Source: Mycobacterium spongiae (GTDB lineage: Bacteria > Actinomycetota > Actinomycetes > Mycobacteriales > Mycobacteriaceae). Taken from it: a stretch of 64,000 nt of DNA. A model generated the notes under the pieces. It had not been told where the DNA came from, did no database searches, and saw nothing but the letters and a program-made list of their open reading frames with translations. Each line of letters opens with the position of its first letter. Position 1 is the first letter of the stretch. Location of the stretch: positions 2,852,001 to 2,916,000 of the forward strand of contig NZ_CP046600.1 in assembly GCF_018278905.1 (NCBI RefSeq), given 5' to 3'. Of this stretch, positions 17,687-27,800 are shown piece after piece. The translations under genes and the position numbers were made by a program.

Positions 17687-19561
17687 ATGGAAGTCGGTTC
17701 CCCACAGGAATCCGCGGCGCCTCCTGGCCTGCTCAAGATCGAGGACTGCCTAGGTGCCAATGGCAGCGTTGCACTGCCGCCTGGGACCACACTGATTTCC
17801 CTCATAGACCGCAACATCGCGAATGTCGCCGACGCTGTCGCGTATCGCTACCTGGACCACACCCGCTCTGCTCATGGGCACGCCGTCGAGGTGAACTGGG
17901 CTCAATTCGGTCGCCGATTGGAGGCCATCGGCGCGCGCGTACAGCAGTTCGCCGGTACCGGCGATCGGGTTGCGATCCTTGCGCCCCAAGGTATCGACTA
18001 CGTCGCCGGGTTTTATGCAGCGATCAAGGCCGGGACCATCGCGGTTCCGCTGTTCGCACCCGAACTGCCTGGCCATGCCGAACGCCTCGATACCGCACTT
18101 CGCGATTCGGAGCCGACGGCCGTGCTGACCACTGCGGCGGCGAAGGGGGCGGTTGAGGATTTTCTGGCCAGCCGCCCGCAGCTGAGGAAGCCGCACGTCA
18201 TCGTGATCGACCAGATACCCGACTCCGCGGGGGAGCTGTTCACCGCAGTCGACCTCGACAGCGACGCGGTTTCGCACTTGCAGTACACCTCGGGCTCGAC
18301 ACGCCCACCGGTCGGGGTGGAAATCACCCACCGCGCGGTGGGTACCAATCTGGTGCAGATGATCTTGTCGATCGACCTGCTGGACCGGAACACCCACGGG
18401 GTCAGCTGGTTACCGCTCTACCACGACATGGGCTTGTCGATGATCGGCTTTCCGGCGGTCTACGGCGGACACTCCACCCTGATGTCACCGACGGCGTTCG
18501 TCCGTAGGCCGCAGCGGTGGATCCAGGCATTGGCGGACGGCTCACGGCAGGGCAACGTGGTCACGGCGGCGCCCAACTTCGCGTATGAGTGGACCGCGCA
18601 GCGCGGACTCCCCGCACAAAGCGACAATGTCGACCTCAGCAATGTCGTCCTGATCATCGGTTCCGAGCCGGTCAGCATCGACGCGATTACCACGTTCAAC
18701 AAGGCCTTCGCTCCCTACGGGTTGCCGCGCACGGCGTTCAAACCCTCCTACGGGATTGCCGAGGCGACGCTGTTCGTCGCGACCATTGACCACGGGGCCG
18801 AAGCGAGTGTCGTGTATCTCGACCGGGAGCAACTGGGTAGCGGTCGCGCGGTTCGGGTCGCCCCCGGCTCGCCCAACGCCGTCGCTCAAGTGTCATGCGG
18901 TCGGACAGCTCGCAGCTTGTGGGCCGTCATCGTCGACCCCGATTCCGGAACCGAACTGCCCGACGGTGACGTCGGCGAGGTCTGGTTGCACGGCGACAAC
19001 GTGGGCCGCGGCTACTGGGGGCGACCTGAGGAAACGCGGCTGACGTTCGGTGGCGCGCTGCGCTCGCGGCTGGAGCGCGATAGCCACGCCGACGGCTCGG
19101 CCACGAACGACGCCTGGCTACGGACCGGGGATCTGGGTGTGTATCTCGACGGTGATCTCTATATCACCGGCCGAATAGCGGATCTGGTGCTCATCGACGG
19201 GCGTAGTCACTATCCGCAGGACATCGAGGCCACCGTCGCGGAGGCATCGCCCATCGTTCGGAGGGGATATGCCGCCGCGTTTTCCGCCCCGGCCGAGGGA
19301 TCCTCGGGTTTGGACGACTCGAGTGAGGGAGAGTCCGATCAGCGCTTGGTGATCGTCGCCGAACGTGCGGCGGGCACCAGCCGCGCCGACCCCGTGCCGG
19401 CCATCGAGGCAATCCGCGAGGCGGTGTCGCGCCGTCACGGTCTATCGGTCGCCGACGTTGTGTTCCTTTCGGCCGGCTCGATCCCGCGTACCACGAGCGG
19501 CAAACTGGCGCGGCGCGCCTGCCGTGCCCAATATCTCAGTGGAACGCTCGGCGTTCATTAG
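17687..19561 (+). CDS. fadD31: Fatty-acyl-AMP ligase FadD31
   Basis: Acyl-adenylate-forming enzyme of 624 residues (H37Rv FadD31 is about 620) in the FAAL group, which activates fatty acids as acyl-AMP for lipid synthesis rather than for beta-oxidation. ATP-binding motif YTSGSTRPPVGVEITH, core motif SYGIAEATLFVAT, adenylate hinge LRTGDLGVYLDGDLYITGR and C-terminal TSGKLARRACR with the catalytic Lys. The start is ATG 17687. It overlaps the convergent lipoprotein gene by 4 bases. No polyketide synthase is adjacent, so the acceptor is unknown. Confidence 0.95.
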   Translation: MEVGSPQESAAPPGLLKIEDCLGANGSVALPPGTTLISLIDRNIANVADAVAYRYLDHTRSAHGHAVEVNWAQFGRRLEAIGARVQQFAGTGDRVAILAPQGIDYVAGFYAAIKAGTIAVPLFAPELPGHAERLDTALRDSEPTAVLTTAAAKGAVEDFLASRPQLRKPHVIVIDQIPDSAGELFTAVDLDSDAVSHLQYTSGSTRPPVGVEITHRAVGTNLVQMILSIDLLDRNTHGVSWLPLYHDMGLSMIGFPAVYGGHSTLMSPTAFVRRPQRWIQALADGSRQGNVVTAAPNFAYEWTAQRGLPAQSDNVDLSNVVLIIGSEPVSIDAITTFNKAFAPYGLPRTAFKPSYGIAEATLFVATIDHGAEASVVYLDREQLGSGRAVRVAPGSPNAVAQVSCGRTARSLWAVIVDPDSGTELPDGDVGEVWLHGDNVGRGYWGRPEETRLTFGGALRSRLERDSHADGSATNDAWLRTGDLGVYLDGDLYITGRIADLVLIDGRSHYPQDIEATVAEASPIVRRGYAAAFSAPAEGSSGLDDSSEGESDQRLVIVAERAAGTSRADPVPAIEAIREAVSRRHGLSVADVVFLSAGSIPRTTSGKLARRACRAQYLSGTLGVH

Positions 19562-20202
19562 TTCGGCGCAGCGTCCTCGGCGTCAGGCACCGCGTCTTCC
19601 GGTACGTCGGTGTACTGCAGCGTGTAGCCGTCACGCGAGAACGTGAAGCCCCGGGTGGTCGTTTCGCTGCCGCAGGACACGCCGACCGATTCCTGAAAGT
19701 TGCACCGGAACCCGGCCGCATTGAGGACCTTGTCGAACGGCAGTACCTTCGGCGGACCGGAATCCGGGGAGAATTCCCCGTCCCGCAGCGCCGCGAAGTG
19801 CGCATCGCCGGTCTCGCCAACCACAATCGCGTTCGGGAGGGCAGTTGAGCCGTCCGGGCCGGCGACGGTGTCCGGCTCGCCTTCGATGCCCATCGTGGAG
19901 CCGCTCGCCGACTGACACCCAGCCTTCGAATGGGGCACGATCGCGCAGTGCCAACGACCGCTCGGTGACGCGAAGTAGTAGCCCGCGTGATCGTCCGCAT
20001 TGCCAAAGTAGTCAGCCGCGTTTGCTAGACGCAGGTTGTTGGCCGGGGTTGCCAGTGTGGGGGGAGCCGCACTGGTGCGGCTCGGCGGCGGAGCTTCTCC
20101 GGTGGTAATTCCGATCCCCGGCCCGCAGGCGGTGGTCGCCGCCGCCACGAGGATCGTCGCGGACCGGCGCGCGCCGATGCTACGCAATGTCTGCAATGTC
20201 AT
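19558..20202 (-). CDS. Putative exported lipoprotein
   Basis: A 214-residue protein with an N-terminal signal (MTLQTLRSIGARRSATILV then AAATTAC) whose Cys fits a degenerate lipobox. The rest has four further Cys and a repeated pattern FASPSGRWHCAIVPHSKAGC / GFRCNFQESVGVSCGSETTT, suggesting two disulphide-stabilised halves. This resembles uncharacterised mycobacterial surface proteins; I assign no function. It is absent from this position in H37Rv as I recall the locus. It is convergent with fadD31. Confidence 0.78.
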   Translation of the reverse strand: MTLQTLRSIGARRSATILVAAATTACGPGIGITTGEAPPPSRTSAAPPTLATPANNLRLANAADYFGNADDHAGYYFASPSGRWHCAIVPHSKAGCQSASGSTMGIEGEPDTVAGPDGSTALPNAIVVGETGDAHFAALRDGEFSPDSGPPKVLPFDKVLNAAGFRCNFQESVGVSCGSETTTRGFTFSRDGYTLQYTDVPEDAVPDAEDAAPN

Positions 20203-20329
20203 AGCGCTATGGTGACACCGCCATGACGCGACCGGCAGCTACGGCACACACCCACGCCGGTTCGGCCGCTGAGGCGTGGGCCGGCGATTCCTCAAGACAG
20301 CGTGACCGTCCCCCAGTGCGGTCGCCGCT

Positions 20330-20809
20330 CTAGGGCGTCCACACCATGAGGTCTTCCATCCCGTTGTTCATTGTCACTGTGGTCGGCTCCGGACCGGTGA
20401 CATCGAAGTAGATTTTTCCGGTCGATTGTGTGCCTTGCAGGATCGTGGCTCCGCTGATCCCGTTCGCCGTTGCCGCTTGCCACAGAACCCGGTAGCAGAC
20501 CGCGTTGGCCGGGCAGGCATTGAACTGCGAGATAGCCGGAGTCAGGGTGCCGCGGATCGCGTTGGCGGTCGCCGTGGCTTCCCAGAGCTGGCCGGCCACG
20601 GGATAGCCGGGGATGGTGTCAGCACTGGACTTGAGATCGCCGACTGTCCAGCCGTACTCCACTTGGCCAACGGAGTCTGTCGTCGTTAACTCGCTGCCGA
20701 GTTGTCCGGTGATGGGATATGTGGCCAACGCGATCGGTGCGGTGATGGTAGCGGTCGCTGCCATGACCGCGGCCGCCACCGCCGTCTTCATCATCGTGGT
20801 GAGCTTCAT
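20330..20809 (-). CDS. mpt63: Secreted immunogenic protein MPT63
   Basis: A 159-residue secreted protein, identical in length to Rv1926c. The signal peptide (MKLTTMMKTAVAAAVMAAT) is cleaved near APIALA, followed by the characteristic TYPITGQLGSELTTTDSVGQV, GYPVAGQLWEATATANAIRG and GKIYFDVTGPEPTTVTMNNG. MPT63 has an immunoglobulin-like beta-sandwich and is abundant in culture filtrate. It differs from H37Rv in having Cys in the middle (FNACPANAVCYRVL), which may form an extra disulphide. GGAGGACCAATG sits at the start. Confidence 0.96.
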   Translation of the reverse strand: MKLTTMMKTAVAAAVMAATATITAPIALATYPITGQLGSELTTTDSVGQVEYGWTVGDLKSSADTIPGYPVAGQLWEATATANAIRGTLTPAISQFNACPANAVCYRVLWQAATANGISGATILQGTQSTGKIYFDVTGPEPTTVTMNNGMEDLMVWTP

Positions 20810-21268
20810 TGGTCCTCCACTTCGTTAGGGCGATTACTCCTTCGAACCGGCCGACATAACTACTCTAATCCGCAAACGACGCGTTGCTTCTAGGAATTTG
20901 CCAGGAGGAGCCGCTCTACAGCGTTGTCCCAGGAACCGGAGCATGCGTCGTCCTGATCGGACGAATTCATCGCGAAGCGTCCGCTCAGCCTCAGCGGACA
21001 GCCGTTCGCCCTCACAGCTCGTGGACTATATGGACCGGTGTATTCGGTCAGGGCGACACCGATTGGGTGCCTCACCTCAGGTCCGGAGCAATTCTGGATC
21101 AATTCCGGGGCATGAGACTCCCACAGGCGATGGTCCGGACCGCAGGGATCACAGGTGTGCCCGCGCCCGGAGCGTGCCACTCTGGGCGTAACACCGTCGA
21201 TAGTATCGCCACGGACGACAATCCGCTGCGCTCAGAATTACTCAGAATCACACAGGAGGCATAGAGAG
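20810..21268. other. Intergenic region upstream of mpt63 and the sulfatase
   Basis: 459 bases between divergent genes. A 126-codon plus-strand frame ends at 21264, but it lacks a ribosome site, family motifs and convincing composition, so I do not call it. The sulfatase ribosome site AGGAGG is at 21253-21258. Confidence 0.5.
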
Positions 21269-23593
21269 ATGGTCGATCTACCACACGGGGAGCAGCCGTT
21301 CGCCGGGGTCATGAACCCTTCGGTGGCCGACTCCACCCCCGTAAAGCCGTCGATCGTCTCTCCGCCCCCGGGCGCCCCGAACGTTGTGGTCGTCTTGCTC
21401 GACGACGTTGGTTTCGGCGCCCCGTCGACGTTCGGCGGGCCGGTGCCAACACCGGCGCTGGATCGGATTGCCGGCGCGGGCTTGCGCTACAACCAGTTCC
21501 ACACCACCGCGCTGTGTTCGCCCACGCGTGCCGCGTTGCTGACCGGGCGCAATCACCACAGCGCGCATATGGGCACCATTTGCGAGGTCGCCTATGGATT
21601 TCCCGGTTACGACAGTGTGATACCACGGAGCACGGCGACTATCGCTGAGGTGCTGCGCATGAACGGCTATAGCACCGGCCTGTTCGGCAAGGCGCACTTC
21701 ACTCCGACCTGGGAGACTGGCCCCGCCGGACCGTTCGACCATTGGCCCACCGGACTTGGCTTCGAGCGGTTCTACGGCTTCCTGGGCGGCGACACCTCAC
21801 AGTATGAACCGGCGCTCTATGACCAGACCACACCGGTGCAGCCGCACCTCGGCCGCGATGACTACCACCTCACCGAGGATCTCGCGGACCAGGCGATCGG
21901 GTGGATTCGCCGGCAGAAGACGGCGGCGCCCGAGAAGCCCTTCTTCATGTACTTCGCGCCGGGCGCAACACATAGCCCCCACCAAGTGTGGTCGGAATGG
22001 TCGGACATGTTCGCGGGCCAATTCGACGACGGCTGGGACGCGCTGCGCGAGCGGATCTATGCCAAGCAGATCGAGATGGGCATCATTCCCAGCGATGCCC
22101 GGTTGACGCCGCGTCCCGACCAAGTACCAGCTTGGGCCGACTATGACGAGCGGTACCGGCCGGTGGCCCGCCGGTTGATGGAGGTCTACGCAGGCTTCCT
22201 GGCCCACACCGATGCTCAGATAGGACGGGTCGTCGACGCTATCGAGCAGTTGGGGCAGTGGGACAACACGCTATTCATCTATGTGACCGGCGACAACGGG
22301 GCCTCAGCCGAAGGAACGGTGCATGGGGCGTGGAGTTCGCCAGCGTTTCAGAACGGTCTGCCCGAGGACCCCGAGTTGCTCCTCGAGCACATTGACGACT
22401 TCGGCACTGAGCGCTGCGAGAACCACTACAACGTCGGCTGGGCGTGGGCGCTCGACTCGCCATTCCAGTGGATGAAGCAGGTAGCGTCCCACTTCGGCGG
22501 CACCCGCAACGGCATGGCCCTATCGTGGCCGCGGGGGATCACCACGGCGGGGGAGCAGCGCAGTCAGTTCCACCACGTCATCGACATCGTCCCTACGATC
22601 CTGGATGCCACCGGAATCGAGATGCCCGAGCGAGTTAACGGCTTCGAGCAGAAGCCGATCGAAGGTGTCAGCATGCAGTACTCGTTTGACGATGCCGACG
22701 CCGACGAGCGCCACACCACCCAGTATTTCGAGATCTTTGGCAATCGCGCCGTTTACCATGAGGGTTGGGTTGCGGCGTGTTTCCACGGGCGAGTGCCCTG
22801 GATCCGCACAGGTAGTAACCCGTTCGGCGACAACGAACGCTGGGAGCTCTACCACATCAAGGACGATTTCAGTCAAGGTGTCGACCTCGCCGCACAATAC
22901 CCGGAGAAACTTGCCGAGTTGCAGGCCGTTTTCGATGCCGAAGCGCGCAAGTACAACGTTTATCCGCTCAGCGATGCAACGTTCGCCCGGGCGCTGCCGG
23001 CGAACCGGCCGAGTCTCTTCGGTGATCGCACCACCGCCACCTTCTACGCCGATCATGTGCGCATCCCCGAGACGTCGACAGTGTCCTTTACCAGCACTTC
23101 CTTCGAGCTACGGGCGCAGTTGCAGATACCGGCGGGTGGCGCGCAAGGCGTGGTCATCTGTCTGGGCGGCAAGATGGCGGGATGGAGCCTGTACTTGTTG
23201 GACGGCGTGCCAACGTTTACCTACAACTACCTGGGTCATGAGATTACGACGGTAGCGGCAGACCGGAAGTTGACGGAAGGTCAAGTAAATCTTGGTGTTT
23301 CGTTTGACTACGACGGCGGTGGCCTCGGCATGGGGGGAATGCTGTCACTGTCGGTCAATGATGCAGTGGTAGCCAGCGGTCGCATCGAGCGGACAGTTCC
23401 GTTCCGGTTCTCGATGTCCGGCGAGACCCTGGACGTCGGCGTGGACACCGGTTCGCTGGTCGTGCCCTACGGGCATGAGTTCCGCTTCACAGGTCGCATC
23501 GACAAAATCGACGCCACCGTGAGCCCTCGACCCGCTGATCTCGTCGCGGCGCTGGCCCAGAGTGAAGTCCGGGCCGCACTCGCTTCGCAATAG
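21269..23593 (+). CDS. Type I arylsulfatase, AtsA/AtsD-like
   Basis: A 774-residue sulfatase. Metal-binding Asp pair in VVLLDDVGFGAP and the formylglycine motif CSPTRAALLTGR (Cys 83), which needs the formylglycine-generating enzyme. Later metal and substrate residues lie in APGATHSPHQ and YVTGDNGASAEG. The long C-terminal part beyond about residue 560 is as in mycobacterial AtsA/AtsD (787 residues). It hydrolyses sulfate esters; the natural substrate is unknown. No signal peptide. ATG 21269 follows AGGAGG by 10 bases. It is the first gene of a block absent between mpt63 and Rv1927 in H37Rv. Confidence 0.93.
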   Translation: MVDLPHGEQPFAGVMNPSVADSTPVKPSIVSPPPGAPNVVVVLLDDVGFGAPSTFGGPVPTPALDRIAGAGLRYNQFHTTALCSPTRAALLTGRNHHSAHMGTICEVAYGFPGYDSVIPRSTATIAEVLRMNGYSTGLFGKAHFTPTWETGPAGPFDHWPTGLGFERFYGFLGGDTSQYEPALYDQTTPVQPHLGRDDYHLTEDLADQAIGWIRRQKTAAPEKPFFMYFAPGATHSPHQVWSEWSDMFAGQFDDGWDALRERIYAKQIEMGIIPSDARLTPRPDQVPAWADYDERYRPVARRLMEVYAGFLAHTDAQIGRVVDAIEQLGQWDNTLFIYVTGDNGASAEGTVHGAWSSPAFQNGLPEDPELLLEHIDDFGTERCENHYNVGWAWALDSPFQWMKQVASHFGGTRNGMALSWPRGITTAGEQRSQFHHVIDIVPTILDATGIEMPERVNGFEQKPIEGVSMQYSFDDADADERHTTQYFEIFGNRAVYHEGWVAACFHGRVPWIRTGSNPFGDNERWELYHIKDDFSQGVDLAAQYPEKLAELQAVFDAEARKYNVYPLSDATFARALPANRPSLFGDRTTATFYADHVRIPETSTVSFTSTSFELRAQLQIPAGGAQGVVICLGGKMAGWSLYLLDGVPTFTYNYLGHEITTVAADRKLTEGQVNLGVSFDYDGGGLGMGGMLSLSVNDAVVASGRIERTVPFRFSMSGETLDVGVDTGSLVVPYGHEFRFTGRIDKIDATVSPRPADLVAALAQSEVRAALASQ

Positions 23594-23625
23594 CACGCGC
23601 TGGCACTAGTCGATATCTTCAGCCT

Positions 23626-24306
23626 GTGCTCTCTATGTGGAGCGGTCTTATACCGCTAATTCTCGGTAGCGTGCTGGAACCGATTGCGCTCGTGATCACG
23701 ATCATGTTGCTAGGCACCTCTTCTGGTCTGCGGTCCTCGAGCGCCTGGGTCGGCGGCCACATCGTCACGAATCTGATTCAAGGCGTCGTTTTCGGCTTGA
23801 TCCTGCATTGGGGAAAGCGCACTGCTGACCCTGATCAAGGCCACCACTGGATCGTGTCGACCGTGCTGCTGGTGGTAGCCGTGGTGTTTCTGGTCACGGC
23901 TGCGCGGGAGTTCCTGAGCGACGACGATCCCGATGCGCCGCCGCCGAAGTGGATGTCGTTGTTGATGGCTGCAACGCCTACCAAGTCGTTCTTGATCGGC
24001 GCGGGCGTCGCGACCGTTTCGGTGAAGACGTGGGTGTTCACATTGGCCGCGATCAGTGTGATTGGCACCGCCGGTTTGGGGCGAGTTATCAGCATCGTCA
24101 CCTTCGTCAGTTTCGTGCTACTGACGTTGAGCGCGAACCTGCTCGTCGTCGGTATCGCTGCGATATTCCCGGAGCAGTCGCGCTCCCTGTTGGACCGCAT
24201 CCTGCGCTGGCTACAGGACAACAACCGACCAATCGTCGTTGTTGCCGGCGTCGTGTTCGGGGTGTGGTTCGGCACCAAAGCGTTGCATGGCTTGGGGGTT
24301 TTCTAG
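23626..24306 (+). CDS. GAP/Sap-family multi-pass membrane protein
   Basis: A 226-residue protein with about six transmembrane helices. It starts GTG (or ATG at 23635: MWSGLIPLILGSVLEPIALV) and resembles the GAP (Sap) family, whose members help transport glycopeptidolipids and sulfolipids to the cell surface. Landmarks are IMLLGTSSGLRSSSAWVGGH, a charged central loop (DDDPDAPPPKW) and ATPTKSFLIGAGVATVSVK. It starts 32 bases after the sulfatase stop, so the two are probably co-transcribed, hinting at processing or export of a sulfated lipid or glycan. Confidence 0.82.
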   Translation: MLSMWSGLIPLILGSVLEPIALVITIMLLGTSSGLRSSSAWVGGHIVTNLIQGVVFGLILHWGKRTADPDQGHHWIVSTVLLVVAVVFLVTAAREFLSDDDPDAPPPKWMSLLMAATPTKSFLIGAGVATVSVKTWVFTLAAISVIGTAGLGRVISIVTFVSFVLLTLSANLLVVGIAAIFPEQSRSLLDRILRWLQDNNRPIVVVAGVVFGVWFGTKALHGLGVF

Positions 24307-24835
24307 TCGGCCGCGCCCACACGAATATTGCCCGATGGCTAGAGCGATGAGCTCGGCCGGCCGCCGCGCCCGGACCGAACCGCGACACGTTACTCGTGCG
24401 CGGCGGGACGGGCGGTACCGGCTGCGCATCTTAGAGCCGCTGCGTGTCTTGCACTAGGGCCGTTCTGCCAAGGCGCCCCGTGGTGGGCGCACGCCTCGTT
24501 GCCGCCGATGGCAGGCGCATCGCTTGAGACCGCTGCATTCTGTGGTTATGTCTTCTCGGTAGGCATCCATCGCCCCCTCCGAGGCGTCTTTGCCCGGGTT
24601 GCATGGGATACCACGCAGCTGTTGTGAAAAAACAAATCATCGGATGCACGTTGTTAGAACATTCTCCCATGTCCCGGACACAACCCCCGCTCGATCGACG
24701 ACTCGTGCCTGCCGCGCAATGTGACGAAACACTGAACATCCGCGTTGTCATAGTCGTAACATTTGCGGCAGCTCACGATTCAGATCGGCACCGCGCGTTG
24801 AGAACGGTGCATCACACTGGCTAGGAGTTCGGCCC
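24307..24835. other. Intergenic region upstream of the long PPE gene
   Basis: 529 bases without a convincing gene. The section 24620-24670 is AT-rich and may hold the PPE promoter. TAGGAG at 24822-24827 is the PPE ribosome site. Nothing else was recognised. Confidence 0.5.
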
Positions 24836-27800
24836 ATGGCGAATTTCGCGATGCTGCCACCGGAGATCAATTCATTGCTGATGTTCACGGGTGCGGGATC
24901 GGCACCCATGCTGGACGCGGCTACGGCCTGGGGCGGATTGGCGTCGGAGGTGGGGACCGCGGCGGCGTCGTTTTCATCGCTGACGTCGGGGTTGGCGGGT
25001 CAGGCGTGGCAGGGTGCGGCCTCGGCGGCGATGTTGGCCGCGGCCGCGCCCTATGCGAGGTTTCTGAATGCGGCCTCGGCCAACGCCGCGCAGGCGGCCG
25101 GGCAGGCGCGTGCGGCGGTGAGTGTGTTTGAGGCTGCGCGTGCGGCGACGATTGATCCGTTGGCGGTGGTGGCGAATCGGAACTCGTTGGTGCAGTTGGT
25201 GGTGTCGAACGTCTTTGGGCAGAACGCGCCGGCGATCGCCGCGGTTGAGGGCATTTATGAGGAGATGTGGGCGGCCGACGTGGCGGCCATGGCCGGGTAT
25301 CACGCCGGGGCGTCGGCGGCGGTGGCTTCGCTTCCCGGGTTGGCTTTGCCGCCGGGTTTGCAGCAGTTCTTGGCGGGCCTGCCGAATCTGGGTAACGGGA
25401 ATTTGGGTAACGCCAATATCGGCAACGGCAATATCGGGTTCGGCAACCTGGGGTTTGGCAACAGTGGTGAGTTCAACAGTGGGCTCACCCCGGGGTTGCC
25501 GGGTAACAACAACATTGGTGGGGGCAACAACGGCAACAGCAATGTGGGTGGCGGCAACATCGGTGATTTCAACTTCGGGTTCGGTAACCATGGTGTCGGT
25601 AATGTCGGGTTCGGCAACGCCGGCCCGGTGGATCTGTCCAGTGGGAGTCTGTTTGGTTTTTCGGTGGCGCCGGGCGATAACAACATGGGTATCGGTAACA
25701 CCGGCAACAACAACGTCGGGTTGGGCAACCTCGGGGATGGCAACTTCGGTGGCGGTAACACCGGCAACGCCAACATCGGTGCCGGTAACACCGGCAACAA
25801 CAACTTCGGGTTCGGCAACACCGGCAGCAACAACATCGGGATCGGGCTGTCCGGTGACAATCAGGTGGGGATCAACCTGGCCGGGTTGTTGAATTCGGGC
25901 AGCGGCAACATCGGTTTCGGCAACTCGGGCACCAACAACATCGGGTTCTTCAACTCTGGTGACGGCAATATCGGTGCCTTCAGCGCGGGTACGAATACGG
26001 TGTTCCCGGGTCAGATCAATAGTTTCGGGTTCGGCAACTCCGGTGTCGGCAATCTGGGCTTCGGCAACGCCGGTGCCGGCAACTTCGGGTTCGGGAACTC
26101 GGGGTTGTTGGATACCGGTTTCGGTAATGCGGGTTCGCTGAATACCGGCGGGTTCAATGGCAATAACGTCAACACCGGGTTTTTCAACTCCGGTGGGGCC
26201 AACACCGGGTTCGGTAACGGTGGTCATGTCAACACCGGGATCGGCAACGCGGGCAATGTGAACACCGGTTTCGGGTTCACCACCAGTGCCGGTGCGGTCG
26301 GTATTGGTGCCACCGCCAGTTCGGGGTTCTTCAACACCGGGGGCGGGATGTCGGGAGTGGGTAACTCCGGGGCGACCGCCCACAGTATCTCCGGGTTTTT
26401 CAACTCCGCCGCCGGTGCGTTGGATAACGGAGTGACCTCAGGCTTGTTCAACACCGGGGTGACCGCGGCGATCGGGGCCTTCCCCAGCGGTGCCCTCAGC
26501 GGGTTTAACACCGGCTTGTTCAACACCGGCACCGGCAACTCGGGCCTGTTCAGCCTCGGCCAACTCGTCATCCAATCCGGCACCGCCGCAGCCGCCGCCC
26601 ACCTACCCGCCCTGCCCGCCCTGGCTTTGCCCCCGGGCCTGCAACAGGTCCTGGCCGACCTGCCGAATCTGGGTAACGGGAATTTGGGTAACGCCAATAT
26701 CGGCAACGGCAATATCGGGTTCGGCAACCTGGGGTTCGGCAACAGTGGTGAGTTCAACAGTGGGCTCACCCCGGGGCTGCCGGGTAACAACAACATTGGT
26801 GGGGGCAACAACGGCAACAGCAATGTGGGTGGCGGCAACATCGGTGATTTCAACTTCGGGTTCGGTAACCATGGTGTCGGTAATGTCGGGTTCGGCAACG
26901 CCGGCCCGGTGGATCTGTCCAGTGGGAGTCTGTTTGGTTTTTCGGTGGCGCCGGGCGATAACAACATGGGTATCGGTAATACCGGCAACAACAACGTCGG
27001 GTTGGGCAACCTCGGGGATGGCAACTTCGGTGGCGGTAACACCGGCAACGCCAACATCGGTGCCGGCAACACCGGCAACAACAACTTCGGGTTCGGCAAC
27101 ACCGGCAGCAACAACATCGGGATCGGGCTGACCGGTGACAATCAGGTGGGGATCAACCTGGCCGGGTTGTTGAATTCGGGCAGCGGCAACATCGGTTTCG
27201 GCAACTCCGGCACCAACAACATCGGGTTCTTCAACTCTGGTGACGGCAATATCGGTGCCTTCAGCGCGGGGACGAATACGGTGTTCCCGGGCCAGATCAA
27301 CAGTTTCGGGTTCGGCAACTCCGGTGTCGGCAATCTGGGCTTCGGCAACGCCGGTGCCGGCAACTTCGGGTTCGGGAACTCGGGGTTGTTGGATACCGGT
27401 TTCGGTAATGCGGGTTCGCTGAATACCGGCGGGTTCAATGGCAATAACGTCAACACCGGGTTTTTCAACTCCGGTGGGGCCAACACCGGGTTCGGTAACG
27501 GTGGTCATGTCAACACCGGGATCGGCAACGCGGGCAATGTGAACACCGGTTTCGGGTTCACCACCAGTGCCGGTGCGGTCGGTATTGGTGCCACGGCCAG
27601 TTCGGGGTTCTTCAACACCGGGGGCGGGATGTCGGGAGTGGGTAACTCCGGGGCGACCGCCCACAGTATCTCCGGGTTTTTCAACTCCGCCGCCGGTGCG
27701 TTGGATAACGGAGTGACCTCAGGCTTGTTCAACACCGGGGTGACCGCGGCGATCGGGGCCTTCCCCAGCGGTGAACTCAGCGGGTTTAACACCGGCTTGT

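Noticed and set aside
20884..21264. 126-codon plus-strand frame upstream of the sulfatase
   Set aside because: It has no ribosome site, no family motif and unnatural composition, and it ends in the sulfatase leader.
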